From an uncultured Sutterella sp. (GTDB lineage Bacteria > Pseudomonadota > Gammaproteobacteria > Burkholderiales > Burkholderiaceae_F), in the NCBI GenBank assembly GCA_900544255.1, contig UQUM01000038.1, positions 1 through 18,979 of the forward strand: 18,979 bases of DNA, read 5' to 3'. Under the pieces are notes generated by a model, which made no database searches, was not told the DNA's origin, and worked only from the letters and a program-made list of their open reading frames with translations. Positions 1 through 6,964 of the stretch are shown piece after piece (the stretch's first letter is position 1; each line of letters opens with the position of its first letter). The position numbers and the translations under genes are program-made.

Positions 1-107
1 ACCTTTCCGTTGGCGATGGAAGCTTGACGAGGTCCATGAGTTAATTAATAGCCTTATTTAGCAAACGTTATACTAGTGTCTTCGGAGGCTATTGAATTTC
101 AGACAAC

Positions 108-140
108 AAAAAAGCCCCAGCGGTGACGCTGAGGCTTCTT
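108..140 (-). terminator. Intrinsic terminator of the downstream tRNA-Asn copy
   Basis: Read on the minus strand, a 10-bp stem (plus-strand arms 113-122 and 127-136, one G-T wobble) with a 4-nt loop is followed by a run of six T (plus-strand A 108-113). It lies 14 nt past the 3' end of the tRNA at 151-226, so it should end that transcript. Confidence 0.85.
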
Positions 141-150
141 TTCGGAATTC

Positions 151-226
151 TGGCTCCCCGAGTTGGGCTCGAACCAACGACCCACGGATTAACAGTCCGT
201 TGCTCTACCGACTGAGCTATCGGGGA
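151..226 (-). tRNA. tRNA-Asn (anticodon GTT), copy 2
   Basis: The minus strand folds into a complete 76-nt tRNA. The acceptor arm starts TCCCCGA and pairs with TCGGGGA near the 3' end, the D-arm carries AGCTCAGTCGGTAGAGC, the anticodon loop is CTGTTAA with anticodon GTT, and the T-arm has GGTTCGAGCC. CCA is encoded at the 3' end (plus strand TGG at 151-153). The gene is identical to the copy at 333-408 and has its own promoter and terminator. GTT decodes AAC and AAU. Confidence 0.97.
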
Positions 227-239
227 ATGCAGAAAGCGA

Positions 240-268
240 ACTATACAGAGGAAATTCGTCCGCGGCAA
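240..268 (-). promoter_or_regulatory. Sigma-70-type promoter of tRNA-Asn copy 2
   Basis: On the minus strand, TTGCCG (plus 263-268) is followed after exactly 17 bp by TATAGT (plus 240-245), ending 13 bp before the tRNA 5' end. The -10 box and its downstream flank are the same as in the other copy, while the -35 box differs. It lies between the two tRNA genes, so copy 2 can be transcribed independently. Confidence 0.75.
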
Positions 269-289
269 ATTTTTTTATCAAAGCGCAAT

Positions 290-320
290 AAAAAAGCCCC
301 GGCGACGATGCCGAGGCTTC
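290..320 (-). terminator. Intrinsic terminator of the upstream tRNA-Asn copy
   Basis: A 9-bp stem (plus-strand arms 295-303 and 310-318, one wobble) with a 6-nt loop is followed on the minus strand by a T-run. It sits 14 nt beyond the tRNA at 333-408. It is homologous to the terminator at 108-140, but the loop and inner stem pairs differ while pairing is kept. Confidence 0.8.
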
Positions 321-332
321 TTTTGAGAATTC

Positions 333-408
333 TGGCTCCCCGAGTTGGGCTCGAACCAACGACCCACGGATTAACAGTCCGTTGCTCTACCGACTGAGCT
401 ATCGGGGA
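333..408 (-). tRNA. tRNA-Asn (anticodon GTT), copy 1
   Basis: This 76-nt minus-strand tRNA is identical base for base to the copy at 151-226: same acceptor, D, anticodon (GTT) and T arms, and encoded CCA at plus-strand 333-335. The start-to-start offset is 182 bp. It is the first of the two in the direction of transcription and has the better promoter (TTGACC, 17 bp, TATAGT). Confidence 0.97.
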
Positions 409-421
409 ATGCAGGGCGCGA

Positions 422-450
422 ACTATACAGAGGAAATGTAGGGAGGTCAA
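422..450 (-). promoter_or_regulatory. Sigma-70-type promoter of tRNA-Asn copy 1
   Basis: On the minus strand, TTGACC (plus 445-450) is followed after 17 bp by TATAGT (plus 422-427). It ends 13 bp before the tRNA, the same distance as in the second copy. The -35 box matches the consensus at five of six positions, making this one of the clearest promoters in the window. Confidence 0.85.
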
Positions 451-553
451 GCTTTTTTGGTGAGTTAAACGGCAGCGGCAAACTATTTAATTGAAAATAA
501 ACGAAAAACAATTGGTTCGGTATCGAAGTTTTCTGCAGCGGTGAAAATTTGCG

Positions 554-583
554 TTCAGATTACGGGAAAGAATGCGCGATAAT
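554..583 (+). promoter_or_regulatory. Candidate uvrB promoter
   Basis: TTCAGA (554-559) and GATAAT (578-583) are separated by 18 bp and match sigma-70 boxes at four and five of six positions. Transcription from here would give a leader of roughly 50 nt before the uvrB ATG at 644. I saw no CTG-N10-CAG LexA operator in 451-643, so SOS control as in E. coli uvrB is not supported. The rest of 451-643 holds no gene I can recognise. Confidence 0.35.
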
Positions 584-643
584 CACCGATCGGCGGTCGT
601 TTTCAGGGCGGCGTTTTTTAGTTTTTCTCCGATTTTTAGTGTT

Positions 644-2680
644 ATGGCGACGAAGGTACTTACGTTTCCCGATTCTCCTTTTAAGCTTCATGCGCCTTAC
701 GATCCGGCAGGGGATCAGGAAGAAGCGATCAAAAAACTCACCGAGGGGTTGGAAGCGGGCCTCGCCGGTCAGACGCTTTTGGGGGTAACGGGATCCGGGA
801 AGACTTTTACGATGGCCAACGTCATCGCCCGCATCGGCAAACCCGCCCTGGTGATGGCCCCAAACAAAACGCTGGCGGCGCAGCTTTACAGCGAAATGCG
901 GGAGTTTTTTCCGGAAAACGCCGTGGAGTATTTCGTTTCCTATTACGACTACTATCAGCCGGAAGCTTATGTCCCCGCCCGCGACCTTTTCATTGAAAAA
1001 GATTCGGCGGTGAACGAACACATTGAACAGATGCGTTTGGCTGCGACGAAAAGTATTTTGGAACGGCACGATACCATCATCGTCGCGACGGTCTCATCGA
1101 TTTACGGTATCGGCAAACCGGAAAGCTACACTTTGATGCGCCTCATTCTGCGTCAGGGGGACACGAAAACTCGGGAAGACTTCATTCATCAGCTCGTTGT
1201 GATGCAATATAAACGCAACGACATGGATTTCTTGCGCGGCACTTTCCGCGTGAGAGGCGACACGATCGACATCTTCCCCGCGGAACACGCCGAAATTGCC
1301 GTGCGCATCGAACTTTTTGACGACGAAGTCGATGCCGTGGTGCTCTTTGATCCCTTGACCGGACGAATTCTGCAGAAAGTGCCGCGCTTTGTGGTGTATC
1401 CGGCGAGCCACTATGTGACGCCGCGCAGCGAAATCGTGCGGGCCATGACGACGATCAAAGAAGAATTAAAGGAGCGTTTGACGCAACTGCATGCCGAAGG
1501 CAAGGAAGTCGAAGCGGCGCGCCTGCAGCAGCGAACCCTTTTTGATCTTGAGATGCTCGATCAGGTGGGGTTCTGCAAAGGAATCGAAAACTACTCCCGG
1601 CATTTGACGGGACTTGCCCCGGGGGAAGCGCCTCCCTGCCTGATCGACTACCTCCCCAAGGACGCCGTCATGTTCTTTGACGAAAGTCACGTCATGATGG
1701 GGCAGTTGGGCGGGATGTACAAGGGCGACCATTCCCGCAAGGAAACGCTGGTGATGTATGGATTCCGGTTGCCGTCGGCGCTTGATAACCGACCGCTCCG
1801 GTTTGATGAATTCGAACGCAAGATGCGCCGGTCGGTCTTTGTGTCCGCGACGCCCGCGGCGTGGGAATTGTCCAAGAGTTCGCAGATCGTGGAACAGGTG
1901 GTACGTCCCACGGGGCTCGTGGATCCGGAAGTGGAAGTGCGGCCGGCAACGACGCAGGTCGATGACGTCTTGAGCGAAATCATTGAACGTACCAAGGCCG
2001 GCGATCGGGTATTGGTGACGACGCTCACCAAACGCATGGCTGAAGAGCTCACCGAATTTTTAAGTGAACACAACGTCAAGGTGCGGTACCTGCATTCCGA
2101 CATCGACACGGTGGAACGCGTGGAAATCATTCGGGATCTTCGAAACGGCGTTTTTGACGTGTTGGTGGGGATCAACCTCTTGCGAGAAGGCTTAGACATC
2201 CCCGAAGTGTCGCTCGTTGCCATTCTCGACGCGGACAAAGAAGGGTTCCTGCGATCGGAACGTTCCCTTATTCAGACGATCGGGCGCGCCGCCCGCAACG
2301 TGCGCGGTAAGGCAATTCTTTATGCCGACAAGATGACGGACTCGATGAAGGCCGCCATCGGCGAAACCGAACGTCGCCGCGAAAAACAGATGGCCTTCAA
2401 TAAGGCGCACGGGATTACGCCCAAGAGCGTCGTAAAGGCCGTCAAAGACATCATCGACGGGGTTTACAAGGGACCGGACGCAGCGAAAAAAGAATTGGCA
2501 GTGCCGGAAAATCTGGACGTTACCGACGAAAAAAGCGTGGCGCGCGAAATTCGCGAAACCGAAAAGAAGATGCTCGATTATGCGAAAAATCTGGATTTCG
2601 AGCAGGCGGCCGTTTGCCGCGACCGTTTGGAAGCGCTGAAGAAATTGGTATTCGGCGCTTCGAACGACGGTCTCAGTTAA
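644..2680 (+). CDS. uvrB: UvrB, excinuclease ABC subunit B
   Basis: UvrB is the damage-verifying helicase-like subunit of nucleotide excision repair: UvrA loads it on DNA and UvrC then cuts. The protein is 678 aa (E. coli 673). Visible features are Walker A GVTGSGKT (about 47-54), the tyrosine-rich beta-hairpin YYDYYQPEAY (about 100-109) that clamps one strand, DESH (346-349) as the DEAD-type motif, helicase motif VI QTIGRAAR (544-551), and a C-terminal UVR domain (about 636-668) that contacts UvrC. The frame is open 24 codons further upstream, but homologues start near MATKVLTFPDSPF, so ATG 644 is chosen; no strong Shine-Dalgarno precedes it. The stop overlaps the tail of a convergent REC remnant. 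No intrinsic terminator was seen after the gene. Confidence 0.97.
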   Translation: MATKVLTFPDSPFKLHAPYDPAGDQEEAIKKLTEGLEAGLAGQTLLGVTGSGKTFTMANVIARIGKPALVMAPNKTLAAQLYSEMREFFPENAVEYFVSYYDYYQPEAYVPARDLFIEKDSAVNEHIEQMRLAATKSILERHDTIIVATVSSIYGIGKPESYTLMRLILRQGDTKTREDFIHQLVVMQYKRNDMDFLRGTFRVRGDTIDIFPAEHAEIAVRIELFDDEVDAVVLFDPLTGRILQKVPRFVVYPASHYVTPRSEIVRAMTTIKEELKERLTQLHAEGKEVEAARLQQRTLFDLEMLDQVGFCKGIENYSRHLTGLAPGEAPPCLIDYLPKDAVMFFDESHVMMGQLGGMYKGDHSRKETLVMYGFRLPSALDNRPLRFDEFERKMRRSVFVSATPAAWELSKSSQIVEQVVRPTGLVDPEVEVRPATTQVDDVLSEIIERTKAGDRVLVTTLTKRMAEELTEFLSEHNVKVRYLHSDIDTVERVEIIRDLRNGVFDVLVGINLLREGLDIPEVSLVAILDADKEGFLRSERSLIQTIGRAARNVRGKAILYADKMTDSMKAAIGETERRREKQMAFNKAHGITPKSVVKAVKDIIDGVYKGPDAAKKELAVPENLDVTDEKSVAREIRETEKKMLDYAKNLDFEQAAVCRDRLEALKKLVFGASNDGLS

Positions 2681-3048
2681 ATTTATCGTTGAGCGGCTTA
2701 AGGTGTCGTTCGATCGAGGGCAGCACGTTCATGTCGATAGGTTTGGTGACGTACTCGTTCATGACGACTTCGGGCGCCTTGCAGCAGTCTTCGGCGAAGG
2801 CGTTCGCGGTCGTCGCGATGGTGGGGAGGTAAGCTTTTGCCGCATCGTGTAGCCACCGAATCTTTGGGGCGGCGTAGTGGCCGTCCGTGATCGGCAGCTG
2901 AGTGTCTATCGACGCAGGCGACGCCGTCGGCGGCCCGCTCCGCTTCGGTGAGAAGTTTGTGGCGATTTCTGCGTTGAAGTCGTTGTCTTCCGCGAGAAGA
3001 CACGCGGCGGCCGATGAGGCTCTCCCGTTTTTTCAGAAGAGTCGGCGC
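2673..3048 (-). pseudogene. Frameshifted receiver (REC) domain remnant of a hybrid sensor kinase
   Basis: The minus strand carries the hallmarks of a response-regulator receiver domain split over several frames. In order: ESLIGRRV (about 3024-3001), LLAEDNDFNAEIAT with the acidic pair (2999-2958), LLTEAERAADGVACVDR (about 2955-2905), and IDTQLPITDGHYAAPKIR running on through ATTANAFAED and MNEYVTKPIDMNVL to a TGA at 2675-2673. The Asp of IDTQLP would be the phosphoacceptor, and the Thr of ATTANAF and Lys of VTKPID are the other REC signature residues. An extra base breaks the frame after GRRV, another shift follows EIAT, and part of the segment before IDTQLP looks deleted. No kinase domain remains upstream; the phosphatase gene ends at 3062. 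This motif style is typical of REC domains fused to hybrid histidine kinases. The function is presumably lost. The 3' end overlaps the uvrB stop by 8 nt. Confidence 0.8.
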
Positions 3049-3061
3049 TTGGATGGTTGCG

Positions 3062-3724
3062 TCAGAAAAAGCGCTCTGTAATTTCGTCGGCCGACGTTAT
3101 TAAGAAGTCGGCCCCCCAGGCCGAGGGAGGTCGCAGTCCGCCCGCGATATACCCCCAGGTGAGCGCCAGAGTTTTGAGTCCCGCGGCTCGACCGGCGCGG
3201 ATGTCGCGTTCGTCGTCCCCGGCGTAAATTGTTTTCTGCGGCGTGAGATGAAGGCGCTTTACCCCTTCGAGAACGGGGAGCGGGGAGGGTTTCATTTCGG
3301 GTGTGGTGTCGCCCCCCACGAGGCACCGGGCGTGTCGAAGCACTGGGTGACTCGCGACGACGAGCTGCGCCAAGCGTTCCGGTTTGTTCGTCACGATGCC
3401 CCAGGGTACGTTGTTTTCCGTGAGGCGGGTAAGAAGCGTCTCAATGCCGGAAAAGAGAACGGCCGGCGTCGTGAGACGTGCTTCGTAGTCAGTGAGGAAA
3501 GCTTTTTTGAGTGACGCAAAATGCGGCGCATCAGGCGTTATGCGCAGCGCGCGCCACAGAAGCCCCCGCGCCCCCGCTCCGGCAGCGTTGCGGATGGCGG
3601 GATAAACGAGCGGGGGCAGTCCCAGTTTCATACGCAGAGCGTTCGCGGACGCCGTTAATTGGGGCGCCGAGTCGACGAGGGTGCCGTCGAGGTCAAAAAG
3701 AATTCCGTCAACGGCCGGCATCAT
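3062..3724 (-). CDS. gph: HAD-family hydrolase, phosphoglycolate phosphatase-like
   Basis: This 220-aa haloacid-dehalogenase-type phosphatase probably dephosphorylates 2-phosphoglycolate, as Gph does for salvage of the product of DNA end repair; the substrate is inferred from family resemblance only. Motif I is DLDGT (11-15, nucleophile Asp11 and acid/base Asp13), motif II is VTNK (111-114), motif III is Lys145 in KPSP, and motif IV is GDDERD (169-174). A helical cap fills 20-95. The ATG at 3724 overlaps the TGA of the upstream transporter (ATGA), indicating translational coupling; a second ATG follows immediately at 3721. No terminator is visible downstream, so transcription would run into the REC remnant and antisense to uvrB. 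Other small-molecule phosphatase roles in the HAD I family remain possible. Confidence 0.85.
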   Translation of the reverse strand: MMPAVDGILFDLDGTLVDSAPQLTASANALRMKLGLPPLVYPAIRNAAGAGARGLLWRALRITPDAPHFASLKKAFLTDYEARLTTPAVLFSGIETLLTRLTENNVPWGIVTNKPERLAQLVVASHPVLRHARCLVGGDTTPEMKPSPLPVLEGVKRLHLTPQKTIYAGDDERDIRAGRAAGLKTLALTWGYIAGGLRPPSAWGADFLITSADEITERFF

Positions 3725-6063
3725 TGCGGTTTCCCCGGGGTTAAGTGCAACGCTTTCAGGAGGCTCGAAGCCGAGCGTTTGGGCGCCGGTGCAATCGGGG
3801 GCTCAAGGACGGCTTTGGCCTTTTCGTGCGCGAGTTCTTCAGCATTTTTGTCACAGAGATCGTTTAATTCCTGCTGCAGCACGGCGACGATGGCGTAGCG
3901 GTTCACGAGTTCGCGCGCCGTCTGCAGGAAGGTGAGGTAAAGCTCGCAGCCGCGCATCGAGAGATTTTCGTGCGAAATGGAGGTGAGGAGCTTTGCCTGC
4001 ATGTCGTCAATCTCATTGATGATGTTGTTGGCGTTGAGACTCACGGATTCGAGAGAATGCCGTCCCTCGCGGGATTGACTCAGTTTCTGCAGGTCGTGCG
4101 CGAGCGTGAGGAGCCGCTTCTTGGGTTCGCCGTGATAAACGCGGTGACGGTTCGCGATGTGTTCTTTTACGACGGTCGTGAGGCGCTGTAGGTTGCGGCC
4201 TACTTCGCGCATGTTGGTGTAAGCACGGTAAAAGCAGTAACGGGCATCCTGATCGAGTTTGGTGTCCGCGGCCCCCGACCCCTGCGCCATGGAATAGTAG
4301 GCGCTTCGCTGTTGCGAGAGAGCGTCAAAAAGCTGCGTGGCGTCCGTCTTTAAGCGGCGCAGACCGCTTTCGTTGTCGTCCAAGAACGTGGTGACGGTCT
4401 TTTCAAAGAGATCGATCGTCTTCGCAAGGTACGTCCCCACCATCTTATTCAAAGCTTCGCGCACGGAGTTGCTGTCGCTTGCCTTGGGGAAGAATTCGTC
4501 GCCCGTTTCCTTTTTCTTTGCGAGGAAGTTGGAGCGCACGAGGAGCGTGACGACGAGAAGAATCAGTCCGCAGCACATCCAGTTGCCGCCGAGCATGACG
4601 AGGGTGCAGATGAACCCGGCGCAGGTTGCGGCGGAAAGCGCCGTCAGGAACCAGCCGGAAATGACGGTGAGTACCCCTGAAATGCGGTATACGGCGCTTT
4701 CGCGGTCCCAGGCGCCGTCCGCAAAGGACGACCCCATCGCCACCATGAAGGTGACGTAGGTGGTGGAGAGCGGGAGCTTGAGGCTCGTTGCCGATGCAAT
4801 CAGAATGGAACTCAAGACTAGGTTCACCGATGCCCTCACGTAGTCAAAGGGGAGAGCGGCTTCGCCGCGCTCGAGTTTGCGGGGTTTGAAGCGCGAGTGC
4901 AGCGCAATCTGCATGGGAGCGGGGAGAATCTGACGGACGAGGTTCCCCATCGTGAGCGAACTGCGGACGATCATGCGCCCGGGAAGCGATGAGCCGAATT
5001 GCTCGTGGGTGCCGGACTGGCTGGAACTCAGGTTGATCGACGTCTGCACCACCTGACGCGCTTTCTTGGAGAACCAGAGCGTCATCACCATGATGAGGCC
5101 GGAAAAAAGAAGGAAGAACGTGGGCGTGCCCGGATCATCCAACAGCGAACTCATCATGTAGACGCCGGGTTCGGAACCGTGAGCCATGAAGTCCATGACG
5201 CTGTCCAGGGCGGCCAAGGGGACGCCTACGAAGTTCACCAAGTCGTTTCCGGCAAAGGCAAACGCCAGTGAGAACGTGCCCGACAAAATGATGATGCGGA
5301 AAACGTTGAGGTTGAAGGCGAGGATGCAGAGCTGGAAAACGGCTGAAAAGCCGATCAGCATCGTAAGAAGGATCGTATCCGTGTTGCCGTTGATCCAGGC
5401 AAGCCACTCGGGACGCATGAAGCTTGCGCCAGCAGCGCCCTTCATGATGAGGAAGTAAAAGATCGCGGTAATCGAAATGCCGCCGAAAATGCCGCCCAAA
5501 CGGCGGTACATGCGTTCGAAATGGAAGGTGAAGACGAGGCGGACGAGGTACTGGACGACGGAACCGGCGATGAAGGCGACGACGACGGAAACGAGGATGC
5601 CGGTGATGATGGTGAGGGCTTTGGAGGTGTTGATGAAATCGACGACTTCCGCCAGCGAAGCTTCCGCGACCCAGAGTTTGTACATCGCCGCCGCCATGGC
5701 GCTCCCTAAGAGTTCAAAGACGATGGACACCGTGGTGGACGTGGGTAGTCCCAGGGAATTGAAGGTATCAAGAAGCAGAACGTCGCTCACCATCACTGCA
5801 AAGAAAATCACCATGATTTCCGCAAAGGAAAACATCTGCGGGTGAAAGACGCCGGAACGCGCGATTTCCATCATCCCCGAGGAGAAGGTGGCGCCGAGCA
5901 ACACCCCGACGGAGGCGACGATCATCGTCGTGCGGTAGGAGGAAATCCGGCAACCGAGAGCGGAATTCAGAAAGTTCGAAGCGTCGTTGCTTACCCCGAC
6001 AAAAAGATCAAAACAGGCAAGCAGCGCCAAAAACGCCAAGATGACGAGGTAGAAATTTTCCAT
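3721..6063 (-). CDS. PiT-family inorganic phosphate transporter with PhoU-like C-terminal region
   Basis: This 780-aa inner-membrane symporter of the PiT/Pho4 family probably imports inorganic phosphate. The two inverted family repeats are visible: SNDASN (25-30) in the first and GNDLVN (272-277) in the second, plus the paired signatures LGLPTSTT (104-111) and LKLPLSTT later on. About ten hydrophobic segments fill 1-530. From about 550 to the end the protein is soluble and helical, resembling PhoU/DUF47-type domains that sit beside or are fused to PiT permeases; the fusion assignment is inferred. The ATG at 6063 has only a weak Shine-Dalgarno. The stop overlaps the phosphatase start by 4 nt. 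A Pho-box match lies 72-89 nt upstream of the ATG, suggesting induction by phosphate starvation through PhoB. E. coli PitA is about 500 aa, so the extra length is the C-terminal domain. Confidence 0.9.
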   Translation of the reverse strand: MENFYLVILAFLALLACFDLFVGVSNDASNFLNSALGCRISSYRTTMIVASVGVLLGATFSSGMMEIARSGVFHPQMFSFAEIMVIFFAVMVSDVLLLDTFNSLGLPTSTTVSIVFELLGSAMAAAMYKLWVAEASLAEVVDFINTSKALTIITGILVSVVVAFIAGSVVQYLVRLVFTFHFERMYRRLGGIFGGISITAIFYFLIMKGAAGASFMRPEWLAWINGNTDTILLTMLIGFSAVFQLCILAFNLNVFRIIILSGTFSLAFAFAGNDLVNFVGVPLAALDSVMDFMAHGSEPGVYMMSSLLDDPGTPTFFLLFSGLIMVMTLWFSKKARQVVQTSINLSSSQSGTHEQFGSSLPGRMIVRSSLTMGNLVRQILPAPMQIALHSRFKPRKLERGEAALPFDYVRASVNLVLSSILIASATSLKLPLSTTYVTFMVAMGSSFADGAWDRESAVYRISGVLTVISGWFLTALSAATCAGFICTLVMLGGNWMCCGLILLVVTLLVRSNFLAKKKETGDEFFPKASDSNSVREALNKMVGTYLAKTIDLFEKTVTTFLDDNESGLRRLKTDATQLFDALSQQRSAYYSMAQGSGAADTKLDQDARYCFYRAYTNMREVGRNLQRLTTVVKEHIANRHRVYHGEPKKRLLTLAHDLQKLSQSREGRHSLESVSLNANNIINEIDDMQAKLLTSISHENLSMRGCELYLTFLQTARELVNRYAIVAVLQQELNDLCDKNAEELAHEKAKAVLEPPIAPAPKRSASSLLKALHLTPGKPQ

Positions 6064-6134
6064 CGTGAAGGGGCCCGTCGGGAGGGCACAATAAGACAGT
6101 CTGAGACTATTGCGCCGCAGTTTGACGGGGATTT

Positions 6135-6152
6135 ATGACGGTTATGTGACAA
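6135..6152 (-). promoter_or_regulatory. Pho-box (PhoB operator) candidate
   Basis: On the minus strand the 18 bases read TTGTCAC, ATAA, CCGTCAT. This fits the PhoB consensus of two 7-bp repeats like CTGTCAT separated by 4 AT-rich bases, with two mismatches to CTGTCAC/CTGTCAT. It points towards the phosphate transporter starting at 6063. A weak -10 candidate (CAAACT) follows about 10 bp downstream, where Pho promoters usually have it. The site is seen in the sequence; PhoB binding is inferred. Confidence 0.6.
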
Positions 6153-6920
6153 AAGGACGTTCTATTGGATAAGAAAAAGAAATGACGGTTTTTATGGCGC
6201 ACGGCAGCACACCAAAAACGCTCAGAAAAAGGGAAAGTGCAAGATGCCCCGACTCTGGCTGAAGCCGAAAGGCATCAACGATTCGATTGACGTCAAAACG
6301 GCCGATTTCATCATGGACACGGCGGTTTACTGCAGTGCTCACGGCATCGTGCCGGAGAGGTTCGATCTGAAAGGCCGCAAACACGGTCCCAAGAAACAGT
6401 GTCTTCATTATCGGCGGGTACAGTATGTTCAGCGGAGGGGGGAAGACAAGGCTCACCGCAACGGGCAGCGGGTGAGTCGAGGTAGCGCCGGGAATACGTC
6501 GAAACTCGCGTTTGAAGGTTTCGGCGATGCCACTCGGGCCGAAAAGAATCACAGCCCCTGCACTTTCCGAAACGAAAAGCGGTCACTGCGATCTAAGTAC
6601 TACGTACAGCATCGGCGCCCGGTATTTTGTTCGGAAAATCTTCAAGTCCTCATCGGTGACGACGGGACAGCGCATTGCGGTAAAAGTGCCGGAATGCGCG
6701 GAGAGAAATACCTGTACCTTAAGTTCGCTCATTAGGCTCCATGCGGAGTTGGGTTCAACAGAACGCCAATTATCTGAGTGCAGCCTGCATCGAACTGAGG
6801 CCGTCCCTTCGATTGTCAACGAGGAAATCCCTTGACTTTAGTCGGGCTAGACCTCACTGAGGCGACGCGGCGCGGTGAGATGATCGGCGCATGGAACGAC
6901 GGCGGACGGCTTCAGAGGTA
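6153..6920. other. Long intergenic stretch without a supported gene
   Basis: No reading frame here resembles a protein family I know. One minus-strand frame is open from 6819 to 6142 except for a single TGA at 6583-6585, and its second half (about 6552-6370) is partly hydrophobic with LFGPSGIAETFKREF-type text, so a decayed membrane-protein gene is possible. A plus-strand frame 6244-6735 is also open but its composition looks like an antisense shadow (many Arg, Lys and His, no domain). Confidence 0.4.
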
Positions 6921-6948
6921 AAGGCTACGGATCGAAACCCGCAGCCTT
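6921..6948 (-). terminator. Possible terminator hairpin after alaA
   Basis: A 10-bp stem (arms 6921-6930 and 6939-6948, one wobble) with an 8-nt loop lies 16 nt beyond the alaA stop codon. On the minus strand only three T follow, so it is a weak intrinsic terminator at best, or an RNA-stabilising 3' hairpin. Confidence 0.4.
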
Positions 6949-6964
6949 CAGGAAGATTGCAGAA

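Noticed and set aside
1..36. Minus-strand ATG at 36-34 opening a frame that runs off the left edge
   Set aside because: Only 12 codons are visible, no Shine-Dalgarno precedes it and the residues show no family. A gene may start here but cannot be supported.
151..408. Prophage or island attachment site at the tRNA-Asn genes
   Set aside because: tRNA-Asn genes are common integration sites, but both copies are complete, the repeat includes promoter and terminator, and no integrase is visible in the window.
451..643. LexA operator before uvrB
   Set aside because: No CTG-N10-CAG element or close variant was found, so SOS control is not claimed.
6244..6735. Plus-strand open frame of 163 codons in the 6064-6964 gap
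   Set aside because: Rich in Arg, Lys and His with no recognisable motif, and complementary to a more plausible minus-strand frame; reads like an antisense shadow.
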